From Comamonas sp. 26 (lineage in GTDB: Bacteria > Pseudomonadota > Gammaproteobacteria > Burkholderiales > Burkholderiaceae_C), in contig NZ_PEFL01000001.1 in assembly GCF_002754475.1 (NCBI RefSeq), positions 496,001-560,000 of the forward strand: DNA of 64,000 nucleotides. The letters run 5' to 3'. The position numbers were made by a program, and so were the translations under genes. How positions within the stretch are numbered: the first letter of the stretch is position 1; each line of letters starts with the position of its first letter. Positions 25,836-35,279 of this stretch are shown here, piece after piece. The notes under the pieces were generated by a model. The model was not told where the DNA came from, did not search any database, and was given only the letters and a program-made list of their open reading frames with translations.

Positions 25836-26516
25836 ATGACTCAGCCCGCGCATTCCTCTGGCAGCCAACACCATGCTGCTTACCCGCCTCTGGCCCGCAA
25901 GCAGCGGGGCTTTGTCTTCTGGGCTATCTGGGTGCTGATTGCTTCTTATGCGGTCTACCCCACGGCCAATTGGCTGGCGAGCCTGCGTGAGCAGCGTTTT
26001 GACTTCATCACACCTTGGGATGGGCTGATTCCGCTGGTGCCGGAATTCATCTTTGTCTATTTCTCGTTCTTCCCGTTTCTGGTCCTGCCTTACTGGCTGG
26101 TGCAGCAACCGGCCATTTCGATATTGGGCAAGCGTCAAGTCGCGGGCACGCTGATCTGCGGTCTGGTTTTTGTGCTGTTTCCGGCCAATCTGGCGTTCGA
26201 TAGAGTGATTCCTGATGTCGAGCCGTATCGCAGCATTTTTTCTGCGATGTTCTTCGTGGACAAGCCGCACAACCTGCTGCCATCGCTGCACATCGTCTAC
26301 ACGGCGCTCACGGGGCTGGCCATCTGTCAGGCGCAATGGCCCAAGGGTCGGGTCTGGCTGTGTGTAGCAATTGCGCTGTGGAGTGTGGCGATCTGTGCCT
26401 CCACCATGCTGGTGCACCAGCACCATATTCTGGATGTGGTTACGGCGCTGCTGCTGGTCGCCGTGCTCTATGGCGTGATCAGGCCAGCGCCCGCTGAGTT
26501 GAAGCATCCTGCTTGA
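25836..26516 (+). CDS. PAP2-superfamily phosphatase, integral membrane
   Basis: The 226-residue protein has about five to six hydrophobic segments. Two of the three PAP2 signature blocks are clear: PSLHIVYTAL and STMLVHQHHILDVVTA, where the His residues act in phosphate transfer. The first block (KxxxxxxRP) is not obvious. Members dephosphorylate lipid phosphates or transfer head groups; the inositol-phosphorylceramide-synthase-like subgroup is the nearest match in pattern. The start at 25836 is favoured; 25782 is in frame but overlaps the terminator. Confidence 0.8.
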   Translation: MTQPAHSSGSQHHAAYPPLARKQRGFVFWAIWVLIASYAVYPTANWLASLREQRFDFITPWDGLIPLVPEFIFVYFSFFPFLVLPYWLVQQPAISILGKRQVAGTLICGLVFVLFPANLAFDRVIPDVEPYRSIFSAMFFVDKPHNLLPSLHIVYTALTGLAICQAQWPKGRVWLCVAIALWSVAICASTMLVHQHHILDVVTALLLVAVLYGVIRPAPAELKHPA

Positions 26517-26762
26517 GTGCTTGCTTACTTGCAGGAGATGAGCGCCATCTTTCTTCGGCTTGCAGGCTTCGTGAAGCAAGAGCCTGGCTAATCTTTTTCG
26601 AGACTTCTCTGCAGCTGATCGCGCATAAAACATGCGGATAAGGCGGTAATGCTGCAGGGAATATGCACACACTTGGTGGAATCCCTAGTATGCATTTTTG
26701 ACCAAATAAACTGGGCCACAGGTGCTGCTCCATAAGCGCTGCACAGAGCCCAAGGGATATGC

Positions 26763-28247
26763 ATGCAGTGGCTGAAAACCAAAACCATTGAACAGGCTCT
26801 GGCTGATTCGGAAGAGCCGGGTCGCCAGTTACAGCGCACGCTGGGTGTTTTTGATCTGATGATTCTGGGCCTGGCGGTTGCCGTCGGCGCCGGCATCTTC
26901 TCGGTGGGCGCACGTGCTGCGGGTAGCTTTGCCGGGCCGGCGGTGATCTTCTCCTTCATTCTGGCGGCCGCTACCTGCGCGCTGGCCATCATGTGCTATG
27001 CGGAGTTTGCCTCCACCGTACCCGTCACCGGCAGTGCCTACACCTATACCTATCTCACTCTGGGCGAGGGGTTGGCGTGGATCATCGGCTGGAATCTGCT
27101 GCTGGAGATGATCTCGGCCGCTGCCGTGCTGGCCAAGTACTGGGGCATTTACCTGTCTGCCGTGTTCTCCACGGCGGGGCTGGATATTGCGCAGACCATC
27201 CAAATTGGCGGCTTCTCGCTCAACTGGGGGCCGTTCTTCATCGTGGCGGTGTTCACCGCCTTGCTGATTGCGGGCACGCAGGTGTCGGCCAAGGTGAACA
27301 ATGTGTTCACCGTCATCAAACTGCTCATTACTGTGTTTGTGATCGTGGTCGGCTTCACTTATATGAACACCGAGAACTTCGCGCCCTTTGTGCCAGCTTC
27401 GCAGCCGCCCGTCGTGGCGCATGGCGTGACGGGTGACCTGTGGGGTCAGCCCATGCTGGCCTGGCTGTTTGGCGCAGCGCCCAGTCAGTATGGCTGGCTG
27501 GGTGTGGTATCGGGAGCATCGCTGGTGTTCTTTGCCTTTCTGGGTTTTGACGTGGTCGCCACATCGGCCGAAGAAGTCAAAGACCCGCAACGCACCTTGC
27601 CACGCGGCATTCTGGGCGGGCTGGCCCTGGTCACGGCGCTCTACATCCTGGTCACGCTGGCGCTGACCGGCATGGTTCCCTATACCGAACTGGCCAAGGC
27701 CGAGAATCCATCGCTGGCCACCGCCTTCATCGCCGTGGGTGCAGGCTGGGCGGCGCAGGTCATCTCGGTCGGCGTGCTGATTGGCATGACGACCGTGGTC
27801 ATGGTATTGCTCATGGGCAGCTCCCGTGTGCTGCTGGCCCTGTGTCGTGATGGTCTGCTGCCCCGCAGCTGGGGCGTGACATCGGCCGCGCGCAAAACCC
27901 CTGTGCGCCTGCAACTGATCGTGGGCGCCGTGGTGGCCGTGCTGGCGGGCTTTACCAAGGTGGAGCTGCTCGAAGAGATGATCAACATCGGCACGCTGTC
28001 TGCCTTTGTGATGGTCAGCATTGGCGTGCTGGTGCTGCGCAAAAAGCGCCCGCAAGCGACGGGCGGATACCGGGTTCCCTTTGTGCCCGTGCTGCCCGTG
28101 CTCTCGGCCCTGCTGTGCACCTACCTGATGCTGAACCTGACCACGCTGACCTGGGTGCGCTTTCTGGGCTGGATGGCACTGGGCGTGGTCATCTACATGG
28201 TGTACGGCATGCGCTACTCGCGTCTGGCGCAAGCCAATAAAAAGTGA
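26763..28247 (+). CDS. APC-family amino acid permease
   Basis: The 494-residue protein has about 12-13 membrane segments. The first-helix motif GAGIFSVGARAAG, the fold-breaking GSAYTYTYLTLGE segment and FFAFLGFDVVATSAEEVKDPQRTLP are typical of the cationic-amino-acid-transporter-like branch (YfnA-type). It imports amino acids by proton symport. Substrate unknown. The 246-base space upstream holds no gene and no strong hairpin; an AT-rich stretch at about 26688-26712 may hold the promoter. Confidence 0.9.
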   Translation: MQWLKTKTIEQALADSEEPGRQLQRTLGVFDLMILGLAVAVGAGIFSVGARAAGSFAGPAVIFSFILAAATCALAIMCYAEFASTVPVTGSAYTYTYLTLGEGLAWIIGWNLLLEMISAAAVLAKYWGIYLSAVFSTAGLDIAQTIQIGGFSLNWGPFFIVAVFTALLIAGTQVSAKVNNVFTVIKLLITVFVIVVGFTYMNTENFAPFVPASQPPVVAHGVTGDLWGQPMLAWLFGAAPSQYGWLGVVSGASLVFFAFLGFDVVATSAEEVKDPQRTLPRGILGGLALVTALYILVTLALTGMVPYTELAKAENPSLATAFIAVGAGWAAQVISVGVLIGMTTVVMVLLMGSSRVLLALCRDGLLPRSWGVTSAARKTPVRLQLIVGAVVAVLAGFTKVELLEEMINIGTLSAFVMVSIGVLVLRKKRPQATGGYRVPFVPVLPVLSALLCTYLMLNLTTLTWVRFLGWMALGVVIYMVYGMRYSRLAQANKK

Positions 28248-28250
28248 GCT

Positions 28251-28330
28251 GGTAGCGCTTGATATTTATAGATTTCAACAGTTTTTATGACCGAGGCTTA
28301 ATGAAATAAGGCGCAAGCAGCTATCAAATT
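28251..28330 (+). repeat. Dispersed intergenic repeat, family 1 (degenerate copy d)
   Basis: Split words of the family (GCTGGTAGCGCTTGATA, GTTTTTATGA, AAGCAGCTATCAAATT) occur in order between the permease stop and the terminator. The match is looser than for other copies. Confidence 0.35.
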
Positions 28331-28364
28331 AAAAGCCCTGCAGTGCATTCGCTGCAGGGCTTTT
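28331..28364 (+). terminator. Terminator of the permease gene
   Basis: AAAAGCCCTGCAG and CTGCAGGGCTTTT form a perfect 13-bp stem with an 8-base loop. It ends 21 bases before the tag start. Confidence 0.85.
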
Positions 28365-28385
28365 GCATTGGTTAGAGTGCTAAGC

Positions 28386-29057
28386 ATGAGCACTGAATCC
28401 ACTGACATCGCAACTCCCCGAGTTCCCACCAGCCCCGCCGAAGACGGCCAGCACCGCTGCACCTGGTGCCTGGCTACGCCCGACTATGTGCACTATCACG
28501 ATCATGAGTGGGGCTTCCCGGTCGATAGCGACCAGCGCCTGTTTGAAAAGCTCTGTCTGGAAGGCTTTCAGTCCGGCCTGAGCTGGTACACGATCCTGAA
28601 AAAACGCGAGCACTTTCGCGCTGCGTTTGCGGGGTTTGATTTCTACCAAGTTGCCCAGTTTGGCGATGCCGATGTGCAGCGCCTGCTGCAGGACGCAGGC
28701 ATCGTGCGCCACCGCGGCAAGATCGAAGCAGCGATTAACAATGCCCAGCGCGCGATCGAGATGGTGGCGCAAGAAGGCTCGCTGGCTGCCTTCTTTTGGC
28801 GCTATGTACCGGCCAAGCCATCGATGGGAACGGATATTCAGGCTCAGACCGCTGAGTCACAAGCCATGTCGAAAGAGCTGAAAAAGCGCGGCTGGAAGTT
28901 TGTCGGCCCCACCACCATGTACGCGCTGATGCAGGCCATGGGCTTGGTCAACGACCATGCGCCGGGCTGCGTGACCCGCGCCAAGGTGGAGCAGGCGCGC
29001 ATGGCTTTCCAGTTGCCTAAATCAAAAACGCCCCGGCGATGCGGGGCGTTTGGGTAG
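28386..29057 (+). CDS. tag: DNA-3-methyladenine glycosylase I
   Basis: The 223-residue protein has the Tag motifs: the zinc-ligand pair start RCTWC, then YHDHEWGFPV, FEKLCLEGFQSGLSWYTILKKR, and the C-terminal zinc residues in VNDHAPGC. The catalytic Glu is in CLEGFQ. It excises 3-methyladenine from alkylated DNA. The ATG at 28386 is chosen; an upstream in-frame GTG at 28368 is unlikely. The last ten codons contain a terminator hairpin. Confidence 0.93.
   Translation: MSTESTDIATPRVPTSPAEDGQHRCTWCLATPDYVHYHDHEWGFPVDSDQRLFEKLCLEGFQSGLSWYTILKKREHFRAAFAGFDFYQVAQFGDADVQRLLQDAGIVRHRGKIEAAINNAQRAIEMVAQEGSLAAFFWRYVPAKPSMGTDIQAQTAESQAMSKELKKRGWKFVGPTTMYALMQAMGLVNDHAPGCVTRAKVEQARMAFQLPKSKTPRRCGAFG
29026..29051. 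terminator. Terminator inside the end of tag, serving convergent hemL
   Basis: AAACGCCCCG and CGGGGCGTTT form a perfect 10-bp stem. On the minus strand the run of Ts after the stem is good (CGTTTTTGATTT), and the stem begins 18 bases past the hemL stop. On the plus strand the T-run is short. The stem lies within tag codons, four bases before its stop. Confidence 0.8.
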
Positions 29058-29069
29058 AGGTGACAGGGA

Positions 29070-30374
29070 TTACAGCGTCCTGAAAACTTCCTTGGCAGCT
29101 TCAATAGTGCGGTCGATATCGCCTTCGGTATGGGCTGCGCTCACAAAGCCCGCTTCATACAGCGCAGGCGCGAAGTAGTGACCGCGCTCCAGCATGCCGT
29201 GGAAGAACTTGTTGAAGACCTTGCCGTCGGTCTTCATGACCTGCGCGTAGTCCGTGGGCAGCTCGGGCAGGAAGTAAAAACCGAATAGGCCGCCTTGCCA
29301 GTCCACGCTGAAATGAATGCCAGCGGCATTGGCTTCGGACTTCAGGCCTTGCATCAGATGGCCGGTCTTGAGGTGCAGATCGGCGTGGAAGCCGGGGCGG
29401 CTGATAAGTTCCAGCGTCTTCAAGCCGCAAGCCGTGGCAATGGGGTTGCCCGACAGCGTACCGGCCTGGTAGACAGGGCCCAGCGGTGAGAGCTTTTCCA
29501 TAATCTCGCGGCGCGCGCCGAAAGCAGCCATGGGCATGCCGCCGCCAATGACCTTGCCCATCACGGTGATGTCGGGGGCAAAGCCGGGGATGTCTTTGGC
29601 GTACAGGCTCTGGGCGCTGCCCAAGGCAACGCGGAACCCGGTCATGACTTCGTCATAGACCATCAGCGCGCCGTGCTCCTTGGTCAGCTCGCGGATGCGG
29701 CGGGTAAACTCCACGCTAGCGCGCACAAAGTTCATGTTGCCAGCGATGGGCTCCATGATCACGCAGGCGACTTCGTGGCCAATCTTGGCAAAGGCTTCTT
29801 CCAGGTGGGCCACATCGTTGTATTCCAGCACGATGGTGTCTTTGGCCACATCGGCAGGCACGCCAGCTGAGGACGAGGCACCAAAGGTCGCCAGGCCCGA
29901 GCCGGCCTTGACCAGCAGCGAATCCGCATGGCCGTGGTAGCAGCCGTTGAACTTGATGATTTTGTTGCGACCGGTGTAGCCACGGGCCAGGCGCAGCGCG
30001 CTCATGCCGGCTTCGGTGCCGGAGCTGACCATGCGCACCATGTCCATGCTGGGCATGAGTTCACGAATCTTCTCGGCCAGCACCACTTCGCGCTCGGTGG
30101 GGGCGCCAAAGCTGAAGCCTTCGAGCACGGCCGCTTGTACCGTCTCTATCACTTCGGGGTGGCCGTGGCCCAGGATCATGGGGCCCCAGCTGCCGATGTA
30201 GTCGGTGAATTGCTGCTCGTTCTGGTCCCAGAAGTAAGCACCTTGAGCGCGCTTCACAAAGCGGGGTGTACCACCCACGGCGGCAAAGGCGCGCACGGGC
30301 GAGTTGACGCCGCCGGGGATCACACCCTTGGCGCGTTCAAACAATGCAATGTTCAAGTCAGTGTTTTGTGTCAT
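29070..30374 (-). CDS. hemL: Glutamate-1-semialdehyde 2,1-aminomutase
   Basis: The 434-residue protein is full length. The PLP lysine is K274 in [11 protein letters not shown], and the cofactor Asp is D241 in [25 protein letters not shown] and [12 protein letters not shown] are also conserved. It makes 5-aminolevulinate in the C5 pathway of heme synthesis. Its start overlaps the 3' end of the ThiD-like gene by 17 bases, so the two are translationally linked. Confidence 0.97.
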   Translation of the reverse strand: MTQNTDLNIALFERAKGVIPGGVNSPVRAFAAVGGTPRFVKRAQGAYFWDQNEQQFTDYIGSWGPMILGHGHPEVIETVQAAVLEGFSFGAPTEREVVLAEKIRELMPSMDMVRMVSSGTEAGMSALRLARGYTGRNKIIKFNGCYHGHADSLLVKAGSGLATFGASSSAGVPADVAKDTIVLEYNDVAHLEEAFAKIGHEVACVIMEPIAGNMNFVRASVEFTRRIRELTKEHGALMVYDEVMTGFRVALGSAQSLYAKDIPGFAPDITVMGKVIGGGMPMAAFGARREIMEKLSPLGPVYQAGTLSGNPIATACGLKTLELISRPGFHADLHLKTGHLMQGLKSEANAAGIHFSVDWQGGLFGFYFLPELPTDYAQVMKTDGKVFNKFFHGMLERGHYFAPALYEAGFVSAAHTEGDIDRTIEAAKEVFRTL

Positions 30375-31329
30375 GAGAGGGGATCACAAAGCCTTCGATC
30401 GGCTTTGTCTCTGGTTCATCATCAGGGGTTTCTTCGTCTTCTGGCTCGTCTTCGGACTCTTCGTCCTCGGTGGGCTGGGCCCAGAAAAGACGGTCAGGCA
30501 GGTAGTGGCCCATGCCGGGCCTAAAGCCTGCATCCAGACTGTGGTCCAGGTATTCCAGCGCTTCCAGCGTTGCGACGCCCAAGTCGTTGCCGGTTGCCAG
30601 CAAGGCCGTAATGGCAGCTGAAAGCGTATCACCTGCACCTGTGAACGTAGCGTCAAACATCTCGTACTTGCTGTTGCCCAATACGGTCTGGGCAGTGGTC
30701 AGTACGTTGTCCACAAACTGGTCTGGCAAGGGGATGCCCGTAACCAAAACATAGGGTACTTCCAGCGCTTCGGCCGCCATGGCAATGTCGCGCGCCGTGG
30801 GCGAGCGGCTTTGCTCCCAGTCAGGCAGCAGCCAGCGCCACAGGGTGTTGTGGTTTCCAACCAACACCGAGGTTTGAGGCAGGACAAGCTCCTTGAACGC
30901 GTCCAGGTACTGATCCTGCTTGTCGTCCTCCCACCAGGACAGGTCCGGCATGTAACTGATGATGGGGATGTTGGGGTAGTCAGAAGAGATTGCGGCAATC
31001 GCGGCCAAGTTGGCGGGCGAGCCTGCAAACCCGACCTTGATGGCGGCGACAGCGATGTCTTCCAGCACCATGCGGGCCTGCTCGGTCACCGCCTCATCAT
31101 CGAGCGAGAAGTGCTCATGAATGCGGGCAGTGTCTCTGACGTAAGCACCGCAGGCGACAGGCAGGGCGTGGCCACCAACCGAGGATATGGTGGCGATGTC
31201 AGCCGACAGTCCGCTGGCTCCACTTGGGTCGCTGCTGTTGAAAGACAGCACGCAAATGGGAGCGGATTCTGTCGCTTCTTCCTGGCTGGTGCGGCGAGGG
31301 GGAGTGGTGGAGATGGGGTTCAATGCCAT
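30358..31329 (-). CDS. thiD: ThiD-like PfkB-family kinase with acidic tail
   Basis: The 323-residue protein has a ribokinase/PfkB fold. The N-terminal block [15 protein letters not shown] corresponds to the ThiD segment SGGAGIQAD but is altered. The catalytic anion-hole motif is [11 protein letters not shown]. ThiD phosphorylates hydroxymethylpyrimidine for thiamine synthesis, but the altered N-terminal block leaves the substrate less certain. From about residue 285 it carries an acidic tail of roughly 25 residues rich in Glu and Asp, absent from typical ThiD. It is upstream of and overlaps hemL and is divergent from the rubredoxin gene. Confidence 0.78.
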   Translation of the reverse strand: MALNPISTTPPRRTSQEEATESAPICVLSFNSSDPSGASGLSADIATISSVGGHALPVACGAYVRDTARIHEHFSLDDEAVTEQARMVLEDIAVAAIKVGFAGSPANLAAIAAISSDYPNIPIISYMPDLSWWEDDKQDQYLDAFKELVLPQTSVLVGNHNTLWRWLLPDWEQSRSPTARDIAMAAEALEVPYVLVTGIPLPDQFVDNVLTTAQTVLGNSKYEMFDATFTGAGDTLSAAITALLATGNDLGVATLEALEYLDHSLDAGFRPGMGHYLPDRLFWAQPTEDEESEDEPEDEETPDDEPETKPIEGFVIPSHDTKH

Positions 31330-31423
31330 GGCGCACCCCAGTTTGCACCCGGGAATGCAAGGGTGGGAGCCGGGGTTGTGACTAGATACAATCGTTGCAT
31401 TCTATGTGAAGCCCCTATAAGCT

Positions 31424-31597
31424 GTGACTGACCCTAAAACTTGGATGTGTTTGACCTGTGGCTGGCTCTATGAGGAAGCTCTTGGCTGCCCGGAGCACGG
31501 AATTGCCCCCGAGACCCGCTGGGAGGATGTGCCCATGAACTGGACATGCCCGGAGTGCGGTGCACGAAAAGAAGATTTTGAAATGGTGGAAATCTGA
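31424..31597 (+). CDS. Rubredoxin
   Basis: A 57-residue protein with the two iron-binding CxxC pairs (MCLTCGWLYEE and TCPECGARKEDF) and the connecting GIAPETRWEDVPMNW. This is the standard rubredoxin pattern. It carries one electron, often to an alkane hydroxylase or an oxygen-stress reductase. The start is GTG at 31424, since an in-frame TAA lies two codons upstream. It precedes pilG by 50 bases and is divergent from thiD, an arrangement known from other beta- and gamma-proteobacteria. Confidence 0.93.
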   Translation: MTDPKTWMCLTCGWLYEEALGCPEHGIAPETRWEDVPMNWTCPECGARKEDFEMVEI

Positions 31598-31647
31598 GTG
31601 AGCAAAAGACTCAATCCATCGACGACCGAATTGGGAGGAATTTCACT

Positions 31648-32052
31648 GTGACAGCATCTAGTGCGCCTTTGCGCGTCCTGGTGGTGGATGACAGCAACAC
31701 CATCCGCCGCAGCGCTGAAATTTTCCTCAAGCAAGGCGGCTACGAAGTTCTTCTGGCTGATGATGGCTTTGATGCCCTCTCTAAGGTCAACGACTATCAG
31801 CCTCAACTCATCTTTTGCGACATTCTGATGCCCAAGCTCGATGGCTATCAGACCTGCGCCATCATCAAGCGCAATGCGCGCTTTGCCAGCACACCCGTCG
31901 TCATGCTGTCTTCCAAAGACGGTGTCTTTGACAAGGCGCGTGGCCGCATGGTGGGTTGCCAAGACTATCTGACCAAACCGTTTACTAAAGATCAATTGCT
32001 GCAAGCTGTACAACAATACGGGCTGCAGGCAGCAGATGTGGGAGCTGCGTAA
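31648..32052 (+). CDS. pilG: PilG-type response regulator
   Basis: The 134-residue single-receiver protein has acidic residues D14/D15, phosphoacceptor D58 (FCDILMPKLDG), and the conserved K of LTKPF. There is no output domain. PilG is a phosphorylation target of the ChpA kinase and acts on the pilus extension motor. The start codon is GTG with GGGAGGA seven bases ahead. Its stop overlaps pilH by one base. Confidence 0.93.
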   Translation: MTASSAPLRVLVVDDSNTIRRSAEIFLKQGGYEVLLADDGFDALSKVNDYQPQLIFCDILMPKLDGYQTCAIIKRNARFASTPVVMLSSKDGVFDKARGRMVGCQDYLTKPFTKDQLLQAVQQYGLQAADVGAA

Positions 32053-32414
32053 TGACAATTCAAAAAGTTCTGGTCATCGACGATTCAAAAACAGAGCTGA
32101 TGGCTCTGACGGACATCCTGCAAAAACAGGGTATGCATGTGCGTACAGCTGAAAATGGTGAAGACGCCATGAAGCGCTTGGCCGAAGACAAGCCTGATCT
32201 GATCCTGATGGATGTGGTCATGCCCGGTCAAAACGGTTTTCAGCTGACTCGCGCCATCTCGCGTGATCCGCTGTATGCCGACGTGCCCATCATCATGTGC
32301 ACCAGCAAGAATCAGGAAACTGACCGCGTCTGGGGTATGCGACAAGGCGCACGAGGCTACATCACCAAGCCGGTGGATGCAGCCGAGTTGCAGGCCAAGA
32401 TCGCAGCGCTGTAA
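32052..32414 (+). CDS. pilH: PilH-type response regulator
   Basis: The 120-residue single-receiver protein has phosphoacceptor D54 (LILMDVVMPGQNG), acidic pair D10/D11, T84-type residue in MCTSKN, and K in ITKPVD. PilH works opposite to PilG in type IV pilus control. The ATG shares its A with the pilG stop. Confidence 0.93.
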   Translation: MTIQKVLVIDDSKTELMALTDILQKQGMHVRTAENGEDAMKRLAEDKPDLILMDVVMPGQNGFQLTRAISRDPLYADVPIIMCTSKNQETDRVWGMRQGARGYITKPVDAAELQAKIAAL

Positions 32415-32428
32415 AGGTTGCGCTGCTT

Positions 32429-32956
32429 ATGGCGAACCGCGAAGCCCTCCGAGACCTCCAATCCCGACTGGCCGGGCGCCTGCAAGCAGCGCGCAATGAA
32501 GGCATAAGTGTTGCCGCCTGGTTGGCTGTACAAACCGGCGGGCGGGACTATTTGCTACCGCTTAATCAAGCGGGCGAAATTTTCCCCTGGGCAGGCGTTC
32601 AGCCTGTTCCTTACACGCAAACCTGGTTTCTCGGCATCGCCAATTTGCGCGGTGCTTTGATGGGCGTTGTCGATCTGGCCCAGCTGCTGGGCCATGGAAG
32701 TGCCCGCAATGAGCAGGAATTGATGGACTGCAGCTTGCTGGCCTTCAACCCTGCGCTGGAAGTGAATGCCGCCTTGCTGGCTGATCGTCTGCTGGGGCTG
32801 CGCGCCGCAGATGCGTTTTCCAGAACCGAGCCTGCGCCTGAGCGCTCCCCGAGTTTCTTCGGTGCCGTGCATATTGATGCGAGCGGCCGCCGCTGGCAGG
32901 AGCTGAAATTGCAGCACCTGTCTCAAACTGCTAAATTTTTGAGCATTCGTGCTTGA
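32429..32956 (+). CDS. pilI: PilI, CheW-like coupling protein
   Basis: The 175-residue protein has one CheW domain (about 30-170: YLLPLNQAGEIFPW, LGIANLRGALMGVVDLAQLLG). It should couple PilJ to the ChpA kinase. The 14-base spacing after pilH and the overlap of its stop with the frame leading into pilJ place it in the operon. Confidence 0.92.
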   Translation: MANREALRDLQSRLAGRLQAARNEGISVAAWLAVQTGGRDYLLPLNQAGEIFPWAGVQPVPYTQTWFLGIANLRGALMGVVDLAQLLGHGSARNEQELMDCSLLAFNPALEVNAALLADRLLGLRAADAFSRTEPAPERSPSFFGAVHIDASGRRWQELKLQHLSQTAKFLSIRA

Positions 32957-32975
32957 GGTTTCTGGATACAGCTCT

Positions 32976-35219
32976 ATGTCCTTCGCACAAAAAATAAATC
33001 AAATGTTTCGACGCAAGCCCGTTGCGGATGCTCTCCATGCGGATAGCAGCATGATGGCGGACACCGTCGTACAGGATATGTATGACGGCGCGCTCAACAG
33101 CGTGCAAGGTGCTCCTTCCATCATCGGAATAGACGAGATGGGGCGCGAAGATGAACGGGTGAGCTTGCCGATTCTTGGCACCGCGACGGTGGCCAAGCAT
33201 CAGCGCACCTTGTTTACCTTGCTGGGCGGCTCGGTTCTGGTGCTGGTGGTCACTGCTGCATGGATGCTGCGTGACGCCAGCAACTCCAACCAGCAACTCG
33301 CTGCAACAGGCCAGGCCCTGATGCAGTCGCAGCGACTGGCCAAGTCGGTTTCCATGGCTATGACCGGTTCAGCGCCGGCTTTTGCAGACGTCAAGGACAG
33401 CGCTGGTGTTCTGGCACGCAACGTGCGCGCTCTGGCGGCTGGTGACTCTGAACTGGGCGTGAATGCGCTGAGCAGCGGCCTGCAAGATGAAGTCAGCGAC
33501 ATCAGCACGCTGATGGAACGTGCAGAAAAAAGTGCCAGCCTGATTCTGGGGCAGCAAAAAACACTGACTCAGGTTGGCGATGCGCTGCGTACCATTAACC
33601 GTCAGTCTTCTGACTTGCTGGAAACCGCAGAAACCATTTCATCGCTGAAGCTGCAGCAAGGTGCCGGCGCGGCGGAAATCTCTGCTGCCGGTCAGCTGGT
33701 GATGTTGACTCAGCGTATTGCCAAGTCGGCCAACGAATTCCAGACGCTGGAAGGCGTGAGCCCCGAGGCGGTGTTCTTGCTGGGCAAGGACTTGAACTCT
33801 TTCAAGGAAATCTCTGAAGGTCTGCTCAACGGTAGCACCGAGTTGGGTCTGAGCGCCTCGCGCGACCCGCAGGTACGTGAGCAACTGCAGACACTGATCA
33901 AGCAGTACGACGACACACGCACTCAGGCCAGCGCTATTCTGGGCAACCTGCAAGGTCTGGTGTCGGCCCGTGAAGCGCAGAGCAGCATCAACAATGACAG
34001 CGAACCACTGCGCCAGCAGCTGGAGAAACTGCAGTCTGATTTACAAGGCCTGGGCGGCTCCAGCATGCTGCAGTTGGTGGTGCTGGCTCTGGCTCTTTTG
34101 ACGGCGGTGTTGAGTGGCGTCGGTATTTCTCGCGTGCAACTGCTGGACAGCCGCGCACGTCAGAAGGAAGCCGAAAGCCACCAGGTAGACGCCCGCTTGC
34201 AGGAGCAAGAAGCCAAGCGCATCAACGATGCCAATCAGGCTGCCATTCTGCGTTTGATGAACGAATTGCAATCCGTCGCTGAAGGTGACTTGACGCAGGA
34301 AGCGACCGTGACCGAAGATATCACCGGCGCGATTGCCGACTCGGTGAACTACACGGTAGAAGAGCTGCGTGCGCTGGTGGGCTCGGTACAGAATACCGTC
34401 ACCCGAGTGGCTCAGACGACCGAGCAGGTGGACATGACGTCGACTGAGCTGCTGGCCGCATCGAACGAGCAATTGCACGAAATTCGCGAAACAGGCAAGT
34501 CCATTCTGGACATGGCTGGCCGTATTAACAATGTATCGGCACAGGCACAGGAGTCGGCACTGGTGGCCCGTCAATCGCTGCAAGCCGCTGATTCGGGTCT
34601 GAAGGCTGTGCAGAACGCCATCGGCGGTATGAACTCCATTCGTGACCAGATTCAGGATACCTCCAAGCGAATCAAACGTCTGGGTGAATCGTCGCAGGAG
34701 ATTGGAGAAATTACAGAGCTGATTTCGGACATTACCGAACAGACCAACGTGCTGGCGCTGAACGCAGCTATTCAGGCCGCGTCTGCTGGTGAAGCCGGTC
34801 GTGGCTTCTCGGTGGTGGCGGAAGAAGTGCAGCGCCTGGCGGAGCGTTCCGCCGATGCGACCCGTCAGATTGCAGCGCTGGTGAAAGCCATTCAGACCGA
34901 TACACAGGACGCAGTGGCCGCTATGGAGCGCTCTACACAGGGTGTGGTTGAAGGGGCTCGCCTGTCAGACTCTGCGGGTACCGCACTGTCTGAAATTGAT
35001 AGCGTGTCGCGCCGACTGGCCGAGCTGATTGAGCATATTTCTAATTCCACTTCGCGTGAAGCCATCATGGCCAACGGCGTGGCAGAAAACATTCAGCACA
35101 TTTTTGCGGTGACCGAGCAGACCGGTGAAGGTACTCGTACAACAGCCCAGCAGGTGCGCGAGCTCTCTCACATGGCTGAAGAATTGCGTCAGTCTGTTTC
35201 TCGGTTCAAGATTGCCTGA
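32976..35219 (+). CDS. pilJ: PilJ, methyl-accepting chemotaxis protein
   Basis: The 747-residue protein has two membrane segments (about 80-100: TLLGGSVLVLVVTAAWML; about 360-380: MLQLVVLALALLTAVLSGVGI) and a periplasmic PilJ-type domain between. A HAMP-like linker and a long C-terminal signalling coiled coil follow, with the conserved hairpin tip ITEQTNVLALNAAIQAA and GRGFSVVAEEVQRLAERS. It is the sensor of the Pil-Chp system. The ATG at 32976 is preferred; GTG 32949 would overlap pilI and neither has a strong Shine-Dalgarno. Confidence 0.94.
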   Translation: MSFAQKINQMFRRKPVADALHADSSMMADTVVQDMYDGALNSVQGAPSIIGIDEMGREDERVSLPILGTATVAKHQRTLFTLLGGSVLVLVVTAAWMLRDASNSNQQLAATGQALMQSQRLAKSVSMAMTGSAPAFADVKDSAGVLARNVRALAAGDSELGVNALSSGLQDEVSDISTLMERAEKSASLILGQQKTLTQVGDALRTINRQSSDLLETAETISSLKLQQGAGAAEISAAGQLVMLTQRIAKSANEFQTLEGVSPEAVFLLGKDLNSFKEISEGLLNGSTELGLSASRDPQVREQLQTLIKQYDDTRTQASAILGNLQGLVSAREAQSSINNDSEPLRQQLEKLQSDLQGLGGSSMLQLVVLALALLTAVLSGVGISRVQLLDSRARQKEAESHQVDARLQEQEAKRINDANQAAILRLMNELQSVAEGDLTQEATVTEDITGAIADSVNYTVEELRALVGSVQNTVTRVAQTTEQVDMTSTELLAASNEQLHEIRETGKSILDMAGRINNVSAQAQESALVARQSLQAADSGLKAVQNAIGGMNSIRDQIQDTSKRIKRLGESSQEIGEITELISDITEQTNVLALNAAIQAASAGEAGRGFSVVAEEVQRLAERSADATRQIAALVKAIQTDTQDAVAAMERSTQGVVEGARLSDSAGTALSEIDSVSRRLAELIEHISNSTSREAIMANGVAENIQHIFAVTEQTGEGTRTTAQQVRELSHMAEELRQSVSRFKIA

Positions 35220-35279
35220 TTTGACTGGCTCTCCCTCTTATAAAAATGCACGACCCCCAGAGGGTTAAGGAACTAGAGC

